Assembly: GCA_947178115.1 (NCBI GenBank)
Contig: CAMWXF010000033.1
Span: forward strand, 1 to 10,550
DNA: 10,550 bases
From: an uncultured Lachnospiraceae bacterium
GTDB lineage: Bacteria; Bacillota; Clostridia; Lachnospirales; Lachnospiraceae
Direction of reading: 5' to 3'
Positions 5,976 to 10,550 of this stretch are shown here, one piece after another (the stretch's first letter is position 1; each line of letters begins with the position of its first letter). The notes under the pieces are model-generated. The model did no database searches, was not told the DNA's origin, and saw nothing but the letters and a program-made list of their open reading frames with translations. Both the position numbers and the translations under genes were made by a program.

Positions 5976-7658
5976 ATGAAATTAACCGGTGCAGAGATCG
6001 TTGTAGAGTGTCTGAAAGAACAGGGTGTGGATACCGTGTTCGGATATCCGGGCGGAACGATTCTGAATGTATACGACGCATTGTATCAACATAGTAATGA
6101 AATAAACCATATTTTGACTTCCCATGAACAGGGAGCTGCGCATGCCGCGGACGGATATGCCAGAGCGACAGGTAAGGTAGGTGTGTGTCTGGCGACCAGC
6201 GGTCCGGGCGCTACCAATCTGGTGACGGGTATTGCTACAGCATATATGGATTCCGTGCCTATGGTGGCGATCACATGTAATGTGGTATTACCCTCTCTTG
6301 GAAAAGATTCTTTCCAGGAAGTTGATATCGCCGGTGTGACCCTGCCGATCACAAAGCATAATTATATTGTGAAGGATATCAATATTCTGGCGCAAACGCT
6401 TCGTAAAGCTTTTGCCATTGCGGGCAGCGGAAGACCGGGTCCGGTGCTGGTGGATATCACGAAGGATGTAACATCTAACAGCTGTGAGTTTGAGCCTGAG
6501 ACACCGGAGGCGGTAAAGCCTTGTTCCGGTTATACGGAGGGGGAACTGCAGGCAGCACTGACACTTTTAAAAGAATCGAAAAAACCATATATTTATGTGG
6601 GCGGCGGAGCGGTGATCTCCGGTGCATATCGGGAGGTAAGAGATTTTGCGCAGAGAATGGACGCACCGGTTTGTGACACACTGATGGGTAAAGGTGTCTG
6701 TGACGGGCATGAGGCGCGTTATACGGGTATGATCGGTATGCATGGCACGAAAACTTCTAATTTCGGAGTCAGTGAGTGTGATCTGCTGATTGCATTGGGA
6801 GCCAGATTCTCTGATCGTGTGGTGGGTAATCCGAACAAGTTTGCGGAGAATGCCAAGGTACTGCACATTGATATCGATGCCGCGGAGATTAATAAGAATA
6901 TTAAGACAGACGTTTCTCTTGTGGGAGATTTGAAAGAAGTGCTGTGCAGAATCAATGCACAGCTGGAACAGCAGGAACATACGGAGTGGATGCAGCATAT
7001 TACACAATTAAAGGAGCAATATCCGTTAAGTTATGATGAATCCACATTGTCATGTCCATATATTATTGAGGAGATCGACAGAGTAACGAAGGGCAGTGCG
7101 GTGATTACCACGGATGTGGGACAACATCAGATGTGGGCAGCGCAGTACTATAAATATTCCATGCCCCGCACATTGCTTACATCAGGCGGACTGGGCACCA
7201 TGGGATATGGTCTGGGAGCCTGCATAGGCGCGAAGATGGGACAGCCGGATAAGATCTGTATTAACATTGCAGGGGATGGCTGCTTCCGTATGAATATGAA
7301 TGAACTTGCCACGGCAAGCCGCTATAATATCCCGATTATTCAAGTGGTAATCAACAATCACGTGCTTGGCATGGTGAGGCAGTGGCAGACACTATTCTAC
7401 GGCAAGCGTTATTCCCAGACAGTCTTAAATGACGGTGTGGATTTCTGCAAGGTAGCGGAAGGACTGGGATGTGAGGCGATCAGAGTGACGAAGAAAGAGG
7501 AAGTGGCACCTGCCATCGAGCGGGCGATCGCTTTGAAGAAACCGGTATTGTTAGACTGCATCATTCCGGAAGATGACAAGGTATTTCCTATGGTTCCGGC
7601 AGGTGCACCTATTAGTGAGGCGTTTGACGCGGCGGATCTGTTAAAGAAAGAACAGTAA
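5976..7658 (+). CDS. ilvB: Acetolactate synthase, large (catalytic) subunit
   Basis: This 560-residue thiamine diphosphate enzyme condenses pyruvate with a second pyruvate or 2-oxobutyrate, the first shared step of branched-chain amino acid synthesis. The N-terminal domain has the catalytic Glu51 in SHEQGAAHAADGYARATG and TSGPGATN (74-81). The middle domain carries ARFSDRVVG (276-284). The C-terminal domain has the cofactor motif from GDG (433-435) to NN (460-461), followed by LGMVRQWQ (464-471). Trp470 is typical of anabolic acetohydroxyacid synthases and not of the catabolic AlsS type. GGAGGAG lies 8 nt before the ATG. It follows ilvD in the same orientation. The regulatory small subunit gene ilvN, often adjacent, is not in this window, so valine control depends on a partner encoded elsewhere or is absent. 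Confidence 0.96.
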   Translation: MKLTGAEIVVECLKEQGVDTVFGYPGGTILNVYDALYQHSNEINHILTSHEQGAAHAADGYARATGKVGVCLATSGPGATNLVTGIATAYMDSVPMVAITCNVVLPSLGKDSFQEVDIAGVTLPITKHNYIVKDINILAQTLRKAFAIAGSGRPGPVLVDITKDVTSNSCEFEPETPEAVKPCSGYTEGELQAALTLLKESKKPYIYVGGGAVISGAYREVRDFAQRMDAPVCDTLMGKGVCDGHEARYTGMIGMHGTKTSNFGVSECDLLIALGARFSDRVVGNPNKFAENAKVLHIDIDAAEINKNIKTDVSLVGDLKEVLCRINAQLEQQEHTEWMQHITQLKEQYPLSYDESTLSCPYIIEEIDRVTKGSAVITTDVGQHQMWAAQYYKYSMPRTLLTSGGLGTMGYGLGACIGAKMGQPDKICINIAGDGCFRMNMNELATASRYNIPIIQVVINNHVLGMVRQWQTLFYGKRYSQTVLNDGVDFCKVAEGLGCEAIRVTKKEEVAPAIERAIALKKPVLLDCIIPEDDKVFPMVPAGAPISEAFDAADLLKKEQ

Positions 7659-7719
7659 GGGCTGTCACCGGAAGCAATACGGAAGATGGCGTGAATTAAA
7701 ATTGACTGGAAACATCTTT

Positions 7720-9123
7720 ATGAAAAGATTATTGAAACATTTGGTGATCATATTATGTATTATTCTGGTCAGTCTGATGGGAACATACATCGGACTGGCC
7801 ATTTACTACCACAATGCGTTTACTTACGGAACGTGGATTAACGGCGTATACTGCACAGGAAAAAGCATTCAGGATGTAAATGATGAACTCGTGCCCGGTT
7901 TTGCATATGAGGGACTTACTGTTTATGACATGGAAGGCAATTCCTACTTTATATCCGCAGAGGAGATCGACTATCAATTTGATTTTATGAAAGCATTGGA
8001 AGTATACCGGAAACAGCAGAATCCGTGGATGTGGATTGAGAGCCTGTTTTATGGTGACAGTGTGGATCTTATTCCGGTCGTGTCCTATGACGGGCAGGCG
8101 CTTGCTGATGTTCTGGATCAGATGCCCTTTATGCTGACGGCGAGAGAGCATCCGGAGGAAGAACGTAAAGTTGCTATTGTTAAGACAGATCAGGGATATG
8201 AACTTATAAATGAGAGGCAGGACGTTCTGTCGACAGATGAGGCGGGAGAGGCGATTACAAGAGCCATAGAGCAGTCCGAAAAAGAGCTTTCTCTGGAAGA
8301 GGCAGGATGTTATCATGATCTGGCATTGACGTCCCAGATGCAGGATACACTCGGAATGTGGGAACAGGTGAAAAGTTTTCAGGAGTGCGGCATCGTCTAT
8401 CAGATGGGAGAAGAGCAGATTGCCGTTGACGGATCGGTAGTCTGTGAGTGGATAGAGCTTGCGGAGGACGGCAGTTTTGCCATGGACGACAGTGGTAATC
8501 TTAAATTGCGCGAAGGCGCGATAGAGGAGTTTGTTGATACACTTGCAGCACAGTATGATACGGTCGGAGGAAGCAGGCAGTTTCGGGCAACCAGAGGAGA
8601 ACTGGTAACCGTTGAGGGCGGTACTTACGGCAATAAGATCGATCGCGAAGCGGAAGTGGCTTATCTGACGGAAGCCTTCATGAATCACAGGAAAGAGGTT
8701 CATGAGCCGGAGTATATACAGACGGCATTGCAGCAGGGGAAAGATGATATCGGGGACACATATGTGGAAGTAGATATGGGAGAACAGATGATGTACTATT
8801 ATGTAAAAGGGGTACAGCAGATCGCGACTCCCATTGTGACCGGTAATACTTCCCGAAAAATGGGAACTCCCGCCGGTGTCAATTATGTGTATTTGAAACA
8901 GACAGATCGTATTTTAAGGGGACCGGGGTATGCTTCGCATGTGGATTACTGGATGCCGGTGAAAGGTAATATCGGCATTCACGATGCAGCCTGGCGCAGC
9001 AGGTTCGGCGGAACGATTTATCAGACGAACGGTTCCCACGGATGTATTAACACACCCAGAGATACCATGGTACAGTTGTATGAGAGTGTGGAAGTCGGAA
9101 CGCCGGTGGTAATGTTCTACTAA
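7720..9123 (+). CDS. Membrane-anchored L,D-transpeptidase (YkuD) with peptidoglycan-binding-like region
   Basis: This 467-residue cell-wall enzyme is predicted to form 3-3 peptidoglycan cross-links or attach proteins outside the membrane. A basic start (MKRLLKH) and a hydrophobic segment (about 8-29) form an uncleaved signal anchor. A long extracytoplasmic region (about 32-340) ends in a part like the PG_binding_4 domain (FRATRGELVTVEGGTYGNKI, 288-307). The YkuD domain (about 346-467) contains His421 and, exactly 17 residues later, SHGC (439-442) with nucleophile Cys442 and Arg447, the full HX17(S/T)HGC motif. The ATG at 7720 is preferred, with a weak TGGAAA site 7 nt upstream; an in-frame TTG at 7702 has no usable site. 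It lies 61 nt after ilvB without a clear promoter or terminator between, so it may be read from the ilv transcript. No terminator is visible after it. Confidence 0.92.
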   Translation: MKRLLKHLVIILCIILVSLMGTYIGLAIYYHNAFTYGTWINGVYCTGKSIQDVNDELVPGFAYEGLTVYDMEGNSYFISAEEIDYQFDFMKALEVYRKQQNPWMWIESLFYGDSVDLIPVVSYDGQALADVLDQMPFMLTAREHPEEERKVAIVKTDQGYELINERQDVLSTDEAGEAITRAIEQSEKELSLEEAGCYHDLALTSQMQDTLGMWEQVKSFQECGIVYQMGEEQIAVDGSVVCEWIELAEDGSFAMDDSGNLKLREGAIEEFVDTLAAQYDTVGGSRQFRATRGELVTVEGGTYGNKIDREAEVAYLTEAFMNHRKEVHEPEYIQTALQQGKDDIGDTYVEVDMGEQMMYYYVKGVQQIATPIVTGNTSRKMGTPAGVNYVYLKQTDRILRGPGYASHVDYWMPVKGNIGIHDAAWRSRFGGTIYQTNGSHGCINTPRDTMVQLYESVEVGTPVVMFY

Positions 9124-9140
9124 AAAATTTCACGTTGTAA

Positions 9141-9169
9141 TTGACTAAAGTATGGGAAAAAGGTAAAAT
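9141..9169 (+). promoter_or_regulatory. Predicted sigma-A promoter of serCA
   Basis: TTGACT (9141-9146) and TAAAAT (9164-9169) are separated by 17 bp. Transcription would start near 9176, about 40 nt before serC. That leader is too short to hold a serine T-box, so no tRNA-sensing control is visible at this site. Confidence 0.72.
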
Positions 9170-9202
9170 GTTTGTTGGTCTATAAATTATGTTTATTCAA
9201 TT

Positions 9203-9207
9203 GGAGG
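9203..9207 (+). promoter_or_regulatory. Ribosome binding site that fixes the serC GTG start
   Basis: GGAGG lies 8 nt before the GTG at 9216. An in-frame ATG at 9189 lies upstream of this site and would add nine residues that the family does not have. Confidence 0.8.
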
Positions 9208-9215
9208 AGATAAAA

Positions 9216-10301
9216 GTGGCTAGAGTGTACAATTTTTCAGCAGGCCCTGCTGTTTTGCCGGAGGAGGTCTTACGGGAAGCGGCGGAGGAAATGTTAGACT
9301 ATAAGGGAACCGGCATGTCGGTCATGGAGATGAGCCATCGATCCAAGGCATATGATACGATTATCAAAGAGGCGGAGGCAGATTTAAGAACGCTTCTGAA
9401 TATTCCCGACAACTATAAAGTATTGTTTTTGCAGGGCGGTGCAAGCCTGATTTTTGCCTCTGTTCCTATGAACCTTATGAAAAATCGCAAGGCAGGCTAT
9501 ATCCTGACGGGACAGTGGGCGAAGAAAGCCTTTGCCGAGGCGAAGATTTACGGTGAAGCGGTGGAGCTGGCATCCTCAGCGGATCAGACTTTTTCCTATA
9601 TTCCGGATTGTTCCGATCTGCCGATCACAGACGATATGGATTATGTGTACATATGCGAGAATAACACGATCTATGGCACAAAATTCCATAAACTGCCTGA
9701 TACGAAAGGCAAGATTCTTGTCTCGGATGTGTCGTCCTGTTTCCTGTCTGAGCCTATGGATATATCCAAGTACGGCATGGTCTATGCGGGTGTGCAGAAG
9801 AACGTAGGACCTGCGGGGACGCAGATTGTGATTATCAGAGAAGACCTGCTTACGGATGATGTGCTTCCGGGTACACCTACCATGATGAAATATAAGGTTC
9901 ATGCGGATAATGATTCTTTGTATAATACACCGCCCTGCTACGGTATCTATATCTGCGGCAAGGTGTTTAAATGGCTCTTGAAAAACGGCGGACTGGAAGC
10001 CATGAAGGCGTTGAATGAGAAGAAGGCGAAGATCCTGTATGATTTTCTGGATGAGAGCAAACTGTTTAAAGGGACCGTCAGAAAAGAGGATCGTTCCCTT
10101 ATGAACGTGCCGTTTGTAACCGGTAATGAGGAATTGGATGCGAAGTTTATCAAGGCTGCGACAGAAGCGGGCTTCGTGAATCTGAAGGGACACCGTACCG
10201 TGGGTGGTATGCGGGCGAGCATATATAATGCTATGCCGATAGAAGGTGTGGAGAAGCTGGTCGCATTTATGAGGGAGTTCGAAGAAAAGACAGAAAAATA
10301 G
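9216..10301 (+). CDS. serC: Phosphoserine aminotransferase
   Basis: This 361-residue pyridoxal-phosphate enzyme converts 3-phosphohydroxypyruvate and glutamate to 3-phosphoserine and 2-oxoglutarate, the second step of serine synthesis; in some bacteria it also serves vitamin B6 synthesis. Read from GTG 9216, the protein starts MARVYNFSAGPAVLPEEVL, the classic SerC opening. MSHRSKAY (39-46) carries substrate-binding His41 and Arg42. LQGGAS (72-77) belongs to the cofactor phosphate site, and SDVSSCFLS (170-178) holds Asp171, which contacts the pyridine nitrogen. Lys195 in VQKNVGPAG (193-201) forms the Schiff base. The length is normal for the family. It is the first gene of a serC-serA operon: serA starts 16 nt after its stop codon. 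Confidence 0.96.
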   Translation: MARVYNFSAGPAVLPEEVLREAAEEMLDYKGTGMSVMEMSHRSKAYDTIIKEAEADLRTLLNIPDNYKVLFLQGGASLIFASVPMNLMKNRKAGYILTGQWAKKAFAEAKIYGEAVELASSADQTFSYIPDCSDLPITDDMDYVYICENNTIYGTKFHKLPDTKGKILVSDVSSCFLSEPMDISKYGMVYAGVQKNVGPAGTQIVIIREDLLTDDVLPGTPTMMKYKVHADNDSLYNTPPCYGIYICGKVFKWLLKNGGLEAMKALNEKKAKILYDFLDESKLFKGTVRKEDRSLMNVPFVTGNEELDAKFIKAATEAGFVNLKGHRTVGGMRASIYNAMPIEGVEKLVAFMREFEEKTEK

Positions 10302-10317
10302 AAAAGAGGATATACGA

Positions 10318-10550
10318 ATGTTTAAGTATCATTGTTTAAATCCCATCGCAGGGGTCGGTTTGGAGAAATTCAACGATCAATATGTGAAGACAGATAACAT
10401 GGATGAGGCTGACGGAATCTTGGTGAGAAGTGCCGCTATGCATGATATGGAGCTGTCGGATAATCTGCTTGCCATTGCGAGAGCCGGAGCGGGTGTCAAT
10501 AATATTCCGTTGGATAAGTGTGCGGAGAAGGGGATCGTAGTATTTAATAC
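10318..10550 (+). CDS. serA: D-3-phosphoglycerate dehydrogenase, N-terminal part (cut by the window edge)
   Basis: Only the first 77 codons are present; the gene runs off the right end. The product would oxidise 3-phosphoglycerate to 3-phosphohydroxypyruvate with NAD+, supplying the substrate of SerC. The visible protein starts MFKYHCLNPIAGVGLEKF and contains DGILVRSAAM followed by AIARAGAGVNNIPLDKCAEK, the substrate-domain pattern of D-isomer-specific 2-hydroxyacid dehydrogenases. The GVNNIP version is common in the shorter clostridial SerA type, but the full length and any C-terminal ACT domain cannot be seen. AGAGGA lies 7 nt before the ATG. The assignment rests on this motif and on the adjacent serC, with which it is clearly co-transcribed. 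Confidence 0.88.
   Translation, partial: MFKYHCLNPIAGVGLEKFNDQYVKTDNMDEADGILVRSAAMHDMELSDNLLAIARAGAGVNNIPLDKCAEKGIVVFN

Noticed and set aside
7702..7707. TTGACT considered as a -35 element for the L,D-transpeptidase gene.
   Set aside because: The matching -10 would fall inside the coding sequence downstream of the chosen ATG, and no good hexamer is found there.
7753..8703. A 316-codon open reading on the minus strand inside the L,D-transpeptidase gene.
   Set aside because: It lies opposite a gene with a complete catalytic motif, has no family features and is explained as a shadow of the + strand gene.
9576..10193. A 205-codon minus-strand open reading inside serC.
   Set aside because: It is antisense to a clear SerC with all active-site residues and shows no recognisable domain.

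Overview
The window looks like an ordinary chromosomal segment from an anaerobic, low-to-mid GC Firmicute, most likely a clostridium of the Lachnospiraceae type. This rests on the strong AGGAGG-type ribosome binding sites, the sigma-A style promoters with 17-bp spacers, the style of the protein sequences, and an oxygen-labile [4Fe-4S]-type dihydroxyacid dehydratase. The genus cannot be fixed from the sequence. All nine genes are on the + strand. No tRNA, rRNA, CRISPR array, transposase, prophage gene or attachment site is visible.

Layout. (1) 1-529: yajC (translocase accessory protein) stands alone with its own promoter, a leader hairpin and a terminator. (2) 530-1375: a single-gene unit encodes a lipoprotein with an unusually acidic linker, probably of the DUF4854 family. 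Its promoter is near consensus, a palindrome overlaps the spacer and -10, and a clear terminator follows. (3) 1400-7658: a branched-chain amino acid cluster holds leuB, a polytopic GT-C-like membrane glycosyltransferase, ilvD and ilvB, with a promoter just upstream of leuB and no visible internal terminator. (4) 7720-9123: a membrane-anchored L,D-transpeptidase (YkuD) with a peptidoglycan-binding-like region follows ilvB without an obvious promoter of its own. (5) 9141-10550: a good promoter drives serC and then serA, which is cut by the right edge; these are the first two phosphorylated-pathway steps of serine synthesis, acting in the order SerA then SerC.

How the genes work together. IlvB and IlvD act in the shared valine/isoleucine/leucine route and LeuB acts in the leucine branch; leuA, leuC, leuD, ilvC, ilvN and ilvE must lie elsewhere. 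The glycosyltransferase and the L,D-transpeptidase both act at the cell envelope, and their place among amino-acid genes is the main contextual oddity. No convincing new biological system was found. The best items for a second look are the palindromic operator candidate at 609-631, the yajC leader hairpin at 100-133, and the glycosyltransferase between leuB and ilvD. Five start codons were moved downstream of the longest possible reading on the basis of Shine-Dalgarno spacing: yajC, the glycosyltransferase, ilvD, the L,D-transpeptidase and serC.
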